Counted from the stretch's first letter, positions 24,354 to 33,435 are shown. The stretch: 64,000 bases of DNA from Rhabdothermincola salaria (GCF_021246445.1 NZ_JAJQXW010000002.1:248001-312000); one strand, 5' to 3'. The notes: generated by a model from the letters alone, not told the origin. Numbers and translations: made by a program.

Positions 24354-25751
24354 TCACAGGCCGACGACGGCCGCCACCAGCCGGTCGATCGCCGTCACCG
24401 ACCCCTGCGCCACTCCCGGCTCGCCGTTCACCACCACCGAGAAGACGGCCGTGCGTCCGTCGGAGGTGGTGGCGTAGCCGGACAGCGCGCTCCCACCGAT
24501 GATGCTGCCCGTCTTGGCCCGAACGCTGCCGTGGGTGGCGGGGCCCCGCAACCGCCCCGACAGGGTGCCCGACACCCCGGCCACGGGCAGCTGCCCGACG
24601 AAGGTCGGTCCCCACGGCTGGACGGCCGCCACCTGCAGGAGCCGACGCCACTCCCTCGCCGAGCGCAGGTTGGCCCGCGACAGACCGGACCCGTCGCCGC
24701 CGGCGCCGGCCAGGTGGAGGCACCACGGCTCGAGGGCGGCGGCGATCCGCGCCAGGCCCTCGTCGGTGGAACCGGCGCCGATCTCCCTGAGCAGCGACTC
24801 GGCGACCTCGTTGTCGCTGCGCACCAGCATCGTCCTCGTGAGCTCACCGAAGGTGGGGGACTCCAGGGCGGCCACCACCGGATCCGTGGGCTGCGCCTCG
24901 CCGTGGACGACGACCGGCTCGACCCCCACACCGGCCGTGCCCAGGCGGGCGGCGAAGGCGGTCGCGTTGCCCAGGGCGGGATCGGCCAGGTAGGCCGCGT
25001 CGGTCCGAGTCCGGTTGTCGTCGACGACGAGGGCCGACATCGGACCGACGTAGATCGGAACCTGCCAGTCCTGCCAACCGCGCGCCGTGGTCGACGCCTC
25101 GAAGTGCGACGCGTCGACGACCATCGCGGCGGCCGTCGCCACCCCCGCGGCCCGCACCTGAGCGGCCAGCGCGCTCAGGGAATGGGGCCCGGCGCTCCGC
25201 AACGTCGGGTCACCTCCGGCCACCAGCACCAACCGGTCGTCGGTCTGGCGCACCTCGGTGCGGAACCGACCCTGGGGGTCGAGCAGGAGGTGGGCGCCGA
25301 GCGCGGTGAACAGCTTCTGGTTCGAGGCCGGCAACAGCGCTCGATCGGGTTCGACGGCGACGACCTCCCCATAGCCCTCGACCCACACCGAGATCGACCG
25401 GTCGAGGCCCGACCAGGCCGGATGGGCGAGCGCGGCATCCACCCGGGCCTGCAGCTCGGCCGGGACGGACTCGGTCCCTGCGTCGAGCGCCGGGCGCCGG
25501 TCGCACACCGGCGGGGGAGGGGTGGTCGTGGTGGTCGACGGCACCGGGGCAGACGTCGGCGAGATCACGGCCGCGTGCGCCCCGGCATCACGGCCCGCCG
25601 TCGAGGACGCCGACTCGACCGATCCCGTCGACACGGTCGTGGCGACCAGGACCGCCGCCAGCGCGCTCACCGCCGCGACGGCGAGCGCCACCCGCCACCG
25701 CCGCCCTGGACGGGAACGACCGGCCTGGCCGTCGCTCCGGGACTCCATCAC
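24354..25751 (-). CDS. dacB: D-alanyl-D-alanine carboxypeptidase/endopeptidase, PBP4 type
   Basis: The 465-residue protein is an S13-family penicillin-binding protein. It has an N-terminal membrane anchor (about 20-40), a Thr/Pro-rich spacer (TTTTTPPPP) and then the penicillin-binding domain. The nucleophile motif SNQK is at 143-146, SDN at 312-314 and KTG at 413-415. The insertion between the first two motifs is that of the PBP4 fold. It removes terminal D-Ala or cleaves crosslinks in peptidoglycan outside the membrane. The gene is monocistronic, divergent from an SDR gene and followed by a strong hairpin. Confidence 0.9.
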   Translation of the reverse strand: MMESRSDGQAGRSRPGRRWRVALAVAAVSALAAVLVATTVSTGSVESASSTAGRDAGAHAAVISPTSAPVPSTTTTTPPPPVCDRRPALDAGTESVPAELQARVDAALAHPAWSGLDRSISVWVEGYGEVVAVEPDRALLPASNQKLFTALGAHLLLDPQGRFRTEVRQTDDRLVLVAGGDPTLRSAGPHSLSALAAQVRAAGVATAAAMVVDASHFEASTTARGWQDWQVPIYVGPMSALVVDDNRTRTDAAYLADPALGNATAFAARLGTAGVGVEPVVVHGEAQPTDPVVAALESPTFGELTRTMLVRSDNEVAESLLREIGAGSTDEGLARIAAALEPWCLHLAGAGGDGSGLSRANLRSAREWRRLLQVAAVQPWGPTFVGQLPVAGVSGTLSGRLRGPATHGSVRAKTGSIIGGSALSGYATTSDGRTAVFSVVVNGEPGVAQGSVTAIDRLVAAVVGL

Positions 25752-25858
25752 CCAAGGGTGCCAGGGTCGCGGCCCCGACCTCGTTCACCCCGCCGCCCAC
25801 ACCCCGTGGCAGGATCGCCGGGCGCCGGGCGCTCTGGAGCCCGGGCGGGGAGGCAGAC

Positions 25859-26662
25859 GTGCAGCTCGGACTCGACGACAAGGTCGCGCTCGTCACCGGG
25901 TCGTGGCGGGGGACCGGGGCGGGCATCGCCGAGGTGCTGGCCGCCGAAGGCGCCACCGTCCTGGTGCACGGCCTGGAGCCCGGCCCCGCCGACGCCACCG
26001 TCGCCGCCATCGAGCGCGCCGGCGGCCGGGCCGTCGCCGTGCACGGCGACATCCGCACCGACGACGGGGCCGCCGAGCTGCGCGCCTCGGTCGAGGCGGT
26101 CGTCGACCGGGTCGACATCGTGGTCAACAACTACGGAGCCGCCGACGGGACCACGTGGGAGGACGCCACCGGCCCGTCGTGGCACGCCAGCTACGACACC
26201 AACGTGGTCTCGGCCGTCCGGGTGGTCGACGCGTTCGTCGACGGCATGCGCCAGCGGGGCTGGGGTCGCATCGTGTTCGTCGCCACCGTCGGCGCCACCC
26301 GACCCGGCGAACGCAACCCGGAGTACTACGGCGCCAAGGGAGCCTTGCCGGCCGTCACCGTGAGCCTGGCCCGCCACCTCGCCGGCACCGGGATCACGGT
26401 GAACTGCGTGAGCCCCGGGCTGATCGCCACCCCCGAGGTGATCGAGCGCTTCACGGCCCAGGCCCGGCGCCGAGGGCTGGACACCGACTGGGCCAGCGTC
26501 GAACGCCACGTCCTGGAGTCGGTGATGCCCAACCACACGGGACGGGTGGCCTTCCCCGAAGACATCGGCCGCTTCGTCGCCATGGTGGTGAGCGAACCCT
26601 CGTGGCACCTCAACGGGGCCCACCTGCGCATCGACGGGGGCGCCGCCGACGCGGTGACCTGA
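25859..26662 (+). CDS. Short-chain dehydrogenase/reductase with Thr in place of the catalytic Ser
   Basis: The 267-residue SDR has ALVTGSWRGTGAGIAEVLAAEGA, an unusual TGxxxGTG form of the glycine motif, VVNNYGA for NNAG, and YYGAK as the active-site Tyr/Lys. Counting 13 residues back from the Tyr gives Thr (FVATVGA) rather than Ser. Thr can take the role, so activity is not excluded. The C-terminus (WHLNGAHLRIDGGAA) is normal. The start is GTG at 25859 with GGGGAGG upstream. It is divergent from the carboxypeptidase and convergent with the glycosylase. Confidence 0.82.
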   Translation: MQLGLDDKVALVTGSWRGTGAGIAEVLAAEGATVLVHGLEPGPADATVAAIERAGGRAVAVHGDIRTDDGAAELRASVEAVVDRVDIVVNNYGAADGTTWEDATGPSWHASYDTNVVSAVRVVDAFVDGMRQRGWGRIVFVATVGATRPGERNPEYYGAKGALPAVTVSLARHLAGTGITVNCVSPGLIATPEVIERFTAQARRRGLDTDWASVERHVLESVMPNHTGRVAFPEDIGRFVAMVVSEPSWHLNGAHLRIDGGAADAVT

Positions 26663-26675
26663 CCGAACGGGGCCG

Positions 26676-27665
26676 TCAGCTCCGGCGGATGTCCCGGCGG
26701 GCGGCTCTCGGCGCCCGCCGCGTCGGCCACGCCCCGGCGGTGACCGCCAGGCGGATCACCCGCTGGCGATGGGGTCGGAACGGCTCGAGGAGCTCGAGCA
26801 TCCGGGCGTCGTCGCCGTCGCGCTCTCCGGCCAACAGCCACGACATGGCGCCGGGGATGCCGGCGTCGCCGAGGATCACCGTGTCGGCGTCGGCCCAGGT
26901 CGTGGCGGCCAGGCAGGTACGGGTCCAGGGACCGATGCCGGGCACCGTGGCCAGGGCGGAGAGCGCCGCCGACGGGTCGTCGGCATCGAACCGGTGCCCC
27001 CACCGCGACATGGCCTGGGCGGCCCGCCGCAGGGCATCGGCCCGCCGTCGTTCGATCCCGAAGCGGTGGAGCTCGTGGTAGCCCATCGTCGCCACGACGT
27101 CGGGCGCGGGCGGAACCAGCCGGTCCGACCCCGGGACGGGCGTCCCGAGGGCCTCCACCGTGCGTCGCCACTGCGCGGCGGCGTCGACGGTCTGCACCCG
27201 CTGTTGCACGACGAAGAACGCCAGGTCGTGCCACAGCGTGCCGGTCCGCGTGAGCCGCAGCCCAGGGTGACGGCGCCAGAGCTGACGCACGGCCGGAACG
27301 AGGGGGTCGAACCCGCTGGGGTCGTCGTCGCAACCCAACAGCCCGGGTGCCCGGTCCACCAGCCACGCCCCGCCGTCGCCGAAGCCGGTGACCTGCGCCT
27401 CGCCGGCCCCCGGCCGCCACGTCACGGTGATCGCGCCCGGACCCTCGGGGGTGAGCGATGCGCGGTCGAACCGACCGACACCGAGGTGCACGCTCGGATC
27501 ACCCCGCAACATGGCCAACGGTCGCAGCGTGCCGGCCAGGTCGATGGCGCCCGTGAGCACCACCCGCTCGGCGCGCACTGCGGGCCGGCCCCCGAGGGTC
27601 ACGCGCCGGCCTCGGGCCGGCCCCACCCCCCAGGGCACCCGGGTCGGACCTCCGCGTCGCGCCAC
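26676..27665 (-). CDS. AlkA-like DNA-3-methyladenine glycosylase
   Basis: The 329-residue protein carries a HhH-GPD domain in its C-terminal half. LATVPGIGPWTRTCLAATTWADADTVILGDAGIP contains the hairpin (VPGIGPWT) and the catalytic Asp of GDAGIP. The preceding helical part (ALRRAAQAMSRWG) also fits. The N-terminal domain resembles the AlkA barrel. Such enzymes excise alkylated purines from DNA. The gene lies tail-to-tail with an SDR gene, 13 bases apart, and has no operon partner. GPARGRR-type basic sequence at the N-terminus is unusual but translated from a clear ATG. Confidence 0.78.
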   Translation of the reverse strand: MARRGGPTRVPWGVGPARGRRVTLGGRPAVRAERVVLTGAIDLAGTLRPLAMLRGDPSVHLGVGRFDRASLTPEGPGAITVTWRPGAGEAQVTGFGDGGAWLVDRAPGLLGCDDDPSGFDPLVPAVRQLWRRHPGLRLTRTGTLWHDLAFFVVQQRVQTVDAAAQWRRTVEALGTPVPGSDRLVPPAPDVVATMGYHELHRFGIERRRADALRRAAQAMSRWGHRFDADDPSAALSALATVPGIGPWTRTCLAATTWADADTVILGDAGIPGAMSWLLAGERDGDDARMLELLEPFRPHRQRVIRLAVTAGAWPTRRAPRAARRDIRRS

Positions 27666-27816
27666 ATGCCCCTGACACTAGAGAGCCGGTCGGCGGTCCT
27701 GACCGGCACCGTGCCGGTCGCGCGAGCCGTCGACGAGCGACGACGCCATCGACGGCACCTACCATCTCTCGTCTCGCCGACGCCCGATGCCGAGGCGACG
27801 ACATCGATCCAGGGGG

Positions 27817-28803
27817 ATGGCACTCGTGTACCTGATGCGCTTCGACATGCGGACACCCGAGGGCGGGGCGAGCACGACCGAGCTGTACCGCACCGCCCTC
27901 GAGATGGCCGAGTACGGCGAGAGCCACGGCGCGTTCACCACCGTCCTGTGCGAGCACCACGGCCTCGCCGACGGCTACCTGCCGGCCCCCATGACCCTGG
28001 CCACCGCCATGGCAGCTCGCACCTCTGCGCTGCCCATCAACATCTCGGTGCTGCAGCTGCCCCTCTACGACCCGGTGCGCCTGGCCGAGGAGATGTGCGT
28101 CCTCGACATCATCAGCGGTGGGCGGGTGTCGTACACCACGGCCATCGGCTACCGCCCCGACGAGTACGAGATGTACGGCGTCGACTTCCACCGCCGCGGC
28201 AAGATCGCCGAGGAGAAGCTGGGCGTGCTGCTGGCGGCCAAGACCGGCGAGCCCTTCGAGCACGAAGGCCGCCACATCCACGTGACCCCGGCGCCGGTCA
28301 CCCCCGGCGGCCCCACGATCTCGTGGGGCGGGGGCAGCCTGCCCGCCGCTCGCCGGGCCGGCCGCCACGGCATCGGGTTCTTCGGTCAGAAGGAGGACCC
28401 GGCACTGGCCGAAGCCTACGAGGCCGAGGCCCGCGCCCACGGGCACGAGCCCGGTTTCTGCTACCTCCCGCCGCGCGACTCGGCCACCACGGTGTTCGTG
28501 GCCGACGACGTCGACGAGGGCTGGGACGAGCTCGGCTCCTACCTCATGTACGACGTGCTCAGCTACGCCGAGTGGAACGGGGGCGACACCGACGTGACCT
28601 CCACCTCGGCGGCCACCACGGCCGAGGAGCTGCGGGCCGAGAACCGCAGCCACCGCATCCTCACGGTGGACGAGGCGGTGGCGTCCATCCAGGGTGGTCG
28701 GCCTCTGGCCCTACACCCCCTCGTCGGTGGCCTTCCGCCGGAGCTGGCCTGGAAGTACCTGAAGGTGGTCGGCGAGAAGGTCATGCCCGCCCTGGGGAAC
28801 TGA
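27817..28803 (+). CDS. LLM-class flavin/F420-dependent oxidoreductase
   Basis: The product of about 328 residues is a luciferase-like (beta/alpha)8 barrel. Landmarks are VYLMRFDMRTPEGG, TTVLCEHHGLADGYLPAPMTLATAMAARTS, LDIISGGRVSYTTAIGYRPDEYEMYGVDFHRRG and GGPTISWGGGSLPAARRAGRHGIGFF. In actinobacteria these enzymes use F420 or FMN and often reduce or oxygenate ring or ketone substrates. AGGGGG abuts the ATG at 27817. A GTG 9 bases further in (27826) has better ribosome-binding spacing, so the first three codons are uncertain. It precedes an SDR gene by 160 bases. Confidence 0.82.
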   Translation: MALVYLMRFDMRTPEGGASTTELYRTALEMAEYGESHGAFTTVLCEHHGLADGYLPAPMTLATAMAARTSALPINISVLQLPLYDPVRLAEEMCVLDIISGGRVSYTTAIGYRPDEYEMYGVDFHRRGKIAEEKLGVLLAAKTGEPFEHEGRHIHVTPAPVTPGGPTISWGGGSLPAARRAGRHGIGFFGQKEDPALAEAYEAEARAHGHEPGFCYLPPRDSATTVFVADDVDEGWDELGSYLMYDVLSYAEWNGGDTDVTSTSAATTAEELRAENRSHRILTVDEAVASIQGGRPLALHPLVGGLPPELAWKYLKVVGEKVMPALGN

Positions 28804-28963
28804 CCCACCTCCACCCCTTCATCCCCGATCACGCTGCTGCGACCACCGGCCGTGGCGTCCGCTGGGCGCCTCCCGTCGTCGACGTGGCCGCCGCGGCGAC
28901 GTGCCAGCATGAGCGGGCGACCCGGGGCGACGAGGCACCGGGCCGGTTCGATCAGGGGGACGC

Positions 28964-29836
28964 ATGAAGGAACTACGGGGCAAGGTCGCGGTCATCACCG
29001 GTGGGGCCGGGGGCATCGGCCGGGCCATGGCCGAGCGGTTCCTCGCCGAGGGCATGAAGGTCGTCATCGCCGACATCAACCAGGACGCCCTCGATCAGGC
29101 CGTCGGTGAGATGGCCGCCGACGGAGCCGAGATCGCCGGGGTGCGCACCGACGTCTCCAAGCTCGAGTCGGTCGAGGCCCTGCGCGACGCCACCCTCGAC
29201 CGCTTCGGTGCCGTCCACGTGCTGTGCAACAACGCCGGCGTGGCGTCCGGTGCCCACGGCAAGGTCTGGGAGCACGAGATCAACGACTGGCGCTTCGCCT
29301 TCAGCGTGCACGTCTACGGCGTCATCAACGGCATCAACGCCTTCGTGCCCCACCTCCTCGAGCAGGGCGGCGAGGCCCACATCGTCAACACGTCGTCGAA
29401 CAACGGTGGGTTCTCCCCCATCGCCAGCGCCGCCACCTACGCCACGGTGAAGTCGGCCGTCGTGACCCTCTCCGAGTGCCTGTGGGGCCAGCTCCACGAG
29501 GTGGGGTCCGACATCGGCGTCTCGGTGCTGTTCCCGACGGGCAAGACCAAGGGGATCCTCGACACCGGCATCTGGGCTGCGGCCGAGCGCCCGCCGGAGT
29601 TCGCCCCCGACGAGCCCGTCGACACCTCCAACAAGATGCAGATGTGGATCCAGATGCAGGAGGCAGCCGGCACCCCGGTGGTCTTCACCCCCTTGTCGGA
29701 GGTGGCCGAGACCGTGGTCGACGGCCTCTACGCCAACCGCTTCTGGATGGTCGAGGAGGGCCGCTTCGAGGAGGCGGTGCAGGCTCGCACCGACATCATC
29801 CTGCGGCGGGCCGATCCCGACTACCAGGTCGGCTGA
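28964..29836 (+). CDS. Short-chain dehydrogenase/reductase
   Basis: The 290-residue SDR starts MKELRGKVAVITGGAGGIGRAMA, with Asp after beta-2 (VVIADINQ) suggesting NAD. It has CNNAGVASG, HIVNTSSNNGG and the YATVK catalytic pair. The long C-terminal segment (PVDTSNKMQMWIQMQEAAGTPVVF) resembles SDRs from steroid- and terpene-degrading actinobacteria. AGGGGGACGC provides the ribosome-binding site. It may act with the LLM oxidoreductase encoded just upstream. Confidence 0.88.
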   Translation: MKELRGKVAVITGGAGGIGRAMAERFLAEGMKVVIADINQDALDQAVGEMAADGAEIAGVRTDVSKLESVEALRDATLDRFGAVHVLCNNAGVASGAHGKVWEHEINDWRFAFSVHVYGVINGINAFVPHLLEQGGEAHIVNTSSNNGGFSPIASAATYATVKSAVVTLSECLWGQLHEVGSDIGVSVLFPTGKTKGILDTGIWAAAERPPEFAPDEPVDTSNKMQMWIQMQEAAGTPVVFTPLSEVAETVVDGLYANRFWMVEEGRFEEAVQARTDIILRRADPDYQVG

Positions 29837-29854
29837 GGCCGCTGCCCGGCTGAT

Positions 29855-29884
29855 CCGGTCCCGGCGATCCCCTCGCCGGACCGG
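29855..29884. terminator. Bidirectional hairpin between convergent genes
   Basis: CCGGTCCCGGCGA pairs with TCGCCGGACCGG around a 5-base loop (TCCCC) with a single bulged C. It sits exactly in the 64-base gap between the SDR stop (29836) and the SnoaL-like stop (29901), so it can serve both directions. Confidence 0.65.
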
Positions 29885-29900
29885 ACCGGATCGGGTCGGC

Positions 29901-30341
29901 TCAGGAGCCGGCGCCCTGGGTGGAGACGGTGATGATGTGCTCGAGCCACCACTGCGGGGCGTTGTCGGTGATGTTGGAGATGTTCGAGTAGTCGTGCCAG
30001 CGGAAGATCTTGCCGTCGCGCAGCTCGGTGACCGACACGAAGGAGTGGTCGATGACCTCTCCGGTGTGGAAGTGCCACCGCTCGGTGTGCTCGGTCATCA
30101 CCAGGTCGCCCTCGGCGATCATGTTGGTGCCGTCGAGGTGCTCGTAGCCCGACAGCGGCTCGAGACCGATCTTGACCCGGTCGACCACGCCGTCGGGCCC
30201 GTTGCCACCCTCGCCGGGGGTGCCCACGTCGGTGTAGTGGGCGTCGTCGGTGAGCAGCGCCTTCATCCCGTCCCAGTCGCGGGCGGCGAGCGCGTCCCAG
30301 TAGCGCTGGACGATCGCCTTGTTGGTCTCGGTGTCACTCAA
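29901..30341 (-). CDS. SnoaL-like/NTF2-fold protein with a TTG start
   Basis: The 146-residue protein has the NTF2-like pattern. NKAIVQRYWDALAARDWDGMKALLTDDAHYTDVG forms the helices and first strand, and strands follow through VTELRDGKIFRWHDYSNISNITDN. Such folds serve as cyclases, isomerases or binding proteins. No ATG or GTG is positioned before the first helix. TTG at 30341 is preceded by GAGGAG 9 nt upstream and is the best start. The frame above it reads as non-coding. It follows the VOC gene on the same strand. Confidence 0.75.
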   Translation of the reverse strand: MSDTETNKAIVQRYWDALAARDWDGMKALLTDDAHYTDVGTPGEGGNGPDGVVDRVKIGLEPLSGYEHLDGTNMIAEGDLVMTEHTERWHFHTGEVIDHSFVSVTELRDGKIFRWHDYSNISNITDNAPQWWLEHIITVSTQGAGS

Positions 30342-30448
30342 CGGCTCGAGCTCCTCGTCGCGGGGTGCGCCCGGATGGCGCAGCGGCGCTCGGAACCCTA
30401 GGACGATCGACGGGCGCAGCGCGGGCTGCGCCCGTGAGCCCCGGCCGG

Positions 30449-30853
30449 TCAGCTCCCGGGCGGCTTGGCGTCGCCGACGTACTGCACCAGCTCGACGAGG
30501 TAGCCGTCGGGGTCCTTCACGAAGCCCACGATGACCGGCCAGCGCTCCAGCTTCTCGGGCACCATGTCGGACTCGCAGCCCCACTCGACGGCCTTGTCGT
30601 GCACCGCCATGGCGTCGTCGACGTTGAAGTAGATCTTCCAGAGGGCGAAGCCGTGATCGATGGCTTGGCGTCCGTTGTAGCGCTCGGCGAGCTGCAGCCG
30701 CCCTCCGCCCTGGTCGGCCGCCAACACGATCTCGTGCACATCGTCGATCTCGGTGCGGCTCTGCACCTTCAGCCCGACGACCTCGGTGTAGAAGCGCTCC
30801 GAGGCCTCGATGTCGTTCACGTAGATGCAGTACTGCCCGACCGTGGTCGCCAT
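30449..30853 (-). CDS. VOC/glyoxalase I-like protein
   Basis: The 134-residue protein is a single-chain VOC protein with two beta-alpha-beta-beta-beta units. YCIYVNDIEASERFYTEVVGLKVQSRTEIDDVHEIVL starts the first and WKIYFNVDDAMAVHDKAVEWGCESDM the second. The ending KDPDGYLVELVQY is the signature strand carrying the metal-ligand Glu. The fold includes glyoxalase I, dioxygenases and isomerases. The substrate is unknown. GGGGAGAG lies before the ATG. Confidence 0.85.
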   Translation of the reverse strand: MATTVGQYCIYVNDIEASERFYTEVVGLKVQSRTEIDDVHEIVLAADQGGGRLQLAERYNGRQAIDHGFALWKIYFNVDDAMAVHDKAVEWGCESDMVPEKLERWPVIVGFVKDPDGYLVELVQYVGDAKPPGS

Positions 30854-30963
30854 GTCTCTCCCCTGTCCCCCAGGACCCGGGCTCGTGGTGCCCGGGCTCG
30901 TGGCCGTCGACGTTACCGCCGACTCGGAGACGCCTGCCGACGAGCGCTGGTAGACCCACGGCC

Positions 30964-31668
30964 ATGGAACCCTCCGGTTTGATCTTCGCCGCCCTCGACT
31001 GCGACGCCGACGCCATCGAGTGGTGGAACCGTTGGTACGACCTCGAGCACACGCCCATGAACCTGTGCCTCGACGGCGTGCTCCTGAGCCGTCGCTACGT
31101 CGCGCCGCCCCACCTGCACGCCGCTCGCGTCACGGCGCCCGGGTCGCCCTTCGCCGACGGCCGCGCCACCTTCCTCACCACCTACGTGCTCGGCGGCGAC
31201 CCGCAGGTCGCCTTCGACGCCATGAGCGTCGAGCTCCCGAAGCTCTACGACACCGGCCGCATGACCTTCCCGGCCGACAAGAAGGTGGTGCGTGAGGGCG
31301 ACGTCTTCGCCGGCGGGGCCACCGCCGCCCCGGCCGCCCTGCAGCTGAAGCGACGCGAGATCCCCTTCGTGGGCCACACCGGCGTCATCGTGGTGCAACG
31401 CCACGGACCCGACGACCGCGCCGCCGCCATCGCCGAGCTCGACGGGGTGAGCGGCGTGTGGACGCTCGAGTCCCGCAACCGTCCCGGCCTCGCCCTCGAC
31501 GTGATCTTCGTGGAGGACGACCCCGGAGGGCGGGCGCGAGCCATCCGCGAGGCGGTCCCCCACACGGCCGAGGTGGTGCTCGACGCCCCGTTCCTGCTCA
31601 TCGACCCCCTGCGCTACCCGTGGGCGGAGGAGATCCGGTCGTCCGACCTCCCGGCCACCATCGCCTGA
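30964..31668 (+). CDS. EthD/dimeric alpha-beta-barrel-like protein of unknown function
   Basis: The 234-residue protein begins MEPSGLIFAALDCDADAIEWWNRWYDLEHTPMNLCLDGVL. The WYDLEHTP segment and the following helix resemble EthD-like and related dimeric barrel proteins that degrade or bind small organic molecules. The second half (IVVQRHGPDDRAAAIAELDGVSGVWTLESR) looks like a second ferredoxin-like repeat. I cannot name the family with confidence. A 25-base hairpin follows the gene. No Shine-Dalgarno sequence is visible. Confidence 0.65.
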   Translation: MEPSGLIFAALDCDADAIEWWNRWYDLEHTPMNLCLDGVLLSRRYVAPPHLHAARVTAPGSPFADGRATFLTTYVLGGDPQVAFDAMSVELPKLYDTGRMTFPADKKVVREGDVFAGGATAAPAALQLKRREIPFVGHTGVIVVQRHGPDDRAAAIAELDGVSGVWTLESRNRPGLALDVIFVEDDPGGRARAIREAVPHTAEVVLDAPFLLIDPLRYPWAEEIRSSDLPATIA

Positions 31669-31733
31669 CCCCGACGCCCTCCGCTCGGCGACCCACCCCG
31701 ACCCACCGGCCCCGGCAACCGGGCGACCTGGGA

Positions 31734-31758
31734 GGCGGCCCTGGGGCTGCGGGCCGCC
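31734..31758 (+). terminator. Hairpin terminator after the EthD-like gene
   Basis: GGCGGCCC at 31734-31741 and GGGCCGCC at 31751-31758 form a perfect 8-base stem with a 9-base loop, 65 bases past the stop codon at 31668 and 50 bases before the next start. Confidence 0.5.
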
Positions 31759-31808
31759 GCAGAACCTGGAACGATGGCACGCGTCTCTAGGGGGAGGAAC
31801 CTTCACAC

Positions 31809-32879
31809 ATGACCGTTTCGTCGTGGGACGACTATCCCGTCCACCAGTCGTCGAACTGGATCGCCCACGTGGCGACCAGCGACCGCAACTTCTACGACCG
31901 CTACTACTTCAACGCCTTCGACACCGGCGGCGACTTCATGGTCGTGATGGGCTTCGGGCAGTACCCGAACCTGCAGACCACCGACGCCTTCGTCACCGTG
32001 CGCCGCGGCGGCGAGCAGCACATCGTGCGCTCCTCCAAGCCGCTCGAGGACCGCTCCGACCTCTCTGTCGGACCCATCCGCGTCGAGGTGCTCGAACCGC
32101 TGAAGCGGCTGCGCTTCGTCGTCGAGCCCACCGAGCACACCGTGGCCATGGACATCACGTGGGAGGGGTTCGGGCCGGCCATCCCCGAACCCAACCAGTT
32201 CATCCGCAACGGCAATCGGATCACGTTCGACACCCAGCGCCTGGCCCAGATGGGCTCGTGGAGCGGCTCGATCGAGGTCGACGGCCATGCCTTGGCGGTC
32301 GACCCGTCCACGACGTGGGGTTCACGCGACCGGTCGTGGGGCGTGCGCCCCGTGGGTGAGAAGGAGCCCGAGGGCATCTACGCCGACACCGTGCGCCGGG
32401 GCGGCATGTGGAGCTACTTCCCCATGCGCTTCGAGGACCACTGCATCTACTACATCTGCTCGGAAGGGGCCGACGGAAGCCGCAGCCTCGAGCAGGCCGA
32501 ACGGGTGTGGCTCGACGGTCGCATCGAGCAGTTGGGCCGCACCGAGCACGACCACCGCTTCGTGCCCGGCATGCGCCTGCTGTCGGACTCCACCATCTCG
32601 TTCCCCGACGCCGGCTTCGAGATCGAGTGCACCTCGTTGCTGCCCAACTTCCTCGCCATCGGCACCGGCTACGGCTTCGAGGAGGACTGGCGCCACGGCA
32701 TGTACCAGGGTCCCGAGCTGGTGGTGCACGGCCTCGTGCACCAGGTCGACGACATCGCCATGCTCGGGTCGTACGCCGTGGTCGACCACGCCGCCCGCTT
32801 CACCTACGAGGGCCACACCGGCCACGGGCTCTACGAGCACGCCTTCTCCGGGGTGATGCCCAAGTACGGCCTGGAGTAG
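31809..32879 (+). CDS. Conserved actinobacterial protein of unknown function, beta-rich
   Basis: The 356-residue protein begins MTVSSWDDYPVHQSSNWIAHVATSDRNFYDRYYFNAFD. It is rich in Trp, Tyr and Phe with short strands (FMVVMGFGQYPNL, GSIEVDGHALAVDPSTTWGSRDRSWGVRPV). This is reminiscent of lipocalin-like or hydroxyneurosporene-synthase-like two-domain beta barrels (DUF7064/7065-type proteins), which occur in lipid-degrading actinobacteria. I cannot assign a reaction. GGGGGAGG is upstream, and a very strong terminator follows 22 bases after the stop, so this is a single-gene transcript. Confidence 0.7.
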   Translation: MTVSSWDDYPVHQSSNWIAHVATSDRNFYDRYYFNAFDTGGDFMVVMGFGQYPNLQTTDAFVTVRRGGEQHIVRSSKPLEDRSDLSVGPIRVEVLEPLKRLRFVVEPTEHTVAMDITWEGFGPAIPEPNQFIRNGNRITFDTQRLAQMGSWSGSIEVDGHALAVDPSTTWGSRDRSWGVRPVGEKEPEGIYADTVRRGGMWSYFPMRFEDHCIYYICSEGADGSRSLEQAERVWLDGRIEQLGRTEHDHRFVPGMRLLSDSTISFPDAGFEIECTSLLPNFLAIGTGYGFEEDWRHGMYQGPELVVHGLVHQVDDIAMLGSYAVVDHAARFTYEGHTGHGLYEHAFSGVMPKYGLE

Positions 32880-32901
32880 CGGGCCGGGTCCCGGCCCGTC
32901 G

Positions 32902-32932
32902 GGGGTCGAGGCGTCGTCGGCGCCTCGACCCC
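32902..32932 (+). terminator. Strong hairpin terminator, perfect 12-base stem
   Basis: GGGGTCGAGGCG (32902-32913) and CGCCTCGACCCC (32921-32932) form a perfect 12-base stem with a 7-base loop, followed by CTTCCCTTC. It starts 23 bases after the stop codon at 32879. A smaller GGGCC/GGCCC hairpin (32881-32897) precedes it directly. Confidence 0.75.
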
Positions 32933-32984
32933 TTCCCTTCGCACCCGATCCGGGGGAGAGTGCAGGGACTGCGAGGAGGTGGAC

Positions 32985-33422
32985 ATGACCGTCCTGCGTT
33001 CCATCCCGGCTCCGGCCCAGACCCTGCTCGGCTCCAACGCCCTGGCCCACCTGGTCACCCAGAACCCCGACGGATCACCGCAGGTCTCGGTGGTGTGGTG
33101 CGGCGTGCGCGACGACCAGGTCTTCTTCTGCGCCGAGGGGTCCACCGCCAAGGTGCGCAACATCCGGCGCCATCCGGCGGTCGTGCTGTCCATCGAGGAC
33201 GAGGCCCGCAACGTGGCCGGCACCCAGCAGCACCTGTTGGTGTACGGCGACGCCCGGGTGGTGGCCGAGCCCGCCGACCGGGCGCTGTGCGACGAGCTGT
33301 GCCGGGTCTACGTGGGCACCGCCGACCACCCGCTCAACCTCGGCCGGTCGCCGGGGTCGGTCACCGTGGCCGTCGACGTGCGCCGCATCGGGGGCAACGG
33401 CCCCTGGACCCTCGACGAGTGA
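32985..33422 (+). CDS. PPOX-class F420/FMN-dependent oxidoreductase
   Basis: The 145-residue protein has the split-barrel flavin-binding pattern of pyridoxamine-phosphate-oxidase-like proteins. ALAHLVTQNPDGSPQVSVVWCGVRDDQVFFCAEGSTAKVRNIRRHPAVVLSIEDE is typical of the F420-binding actinobacterial branch. AGGAGG 5 nt before the ATG at 32985 sets the start. It lies tail-to-tail with a carbonic anhydrase gene, 13 bases apart. The substrate is unknown. These enzymes often reduce quinone- or biliverdin-like molecules. Confidence 0.82.
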   Translation: MTVLRSIPAPAQTLLGSNALAHLVTQNPDGSPQVSVVWCGVRDDQVFFCAEGSTAKVRNIRRHPAVVLSIEDEARNVAGTQQHLLVYGDARVVAEPADRALCDELCRVYVGTADHPLNLGRSPGSVTVAVDVRRIGGNGPWTLDE

Positions 33423-33435
33423 GCGTCCGCCGGCC

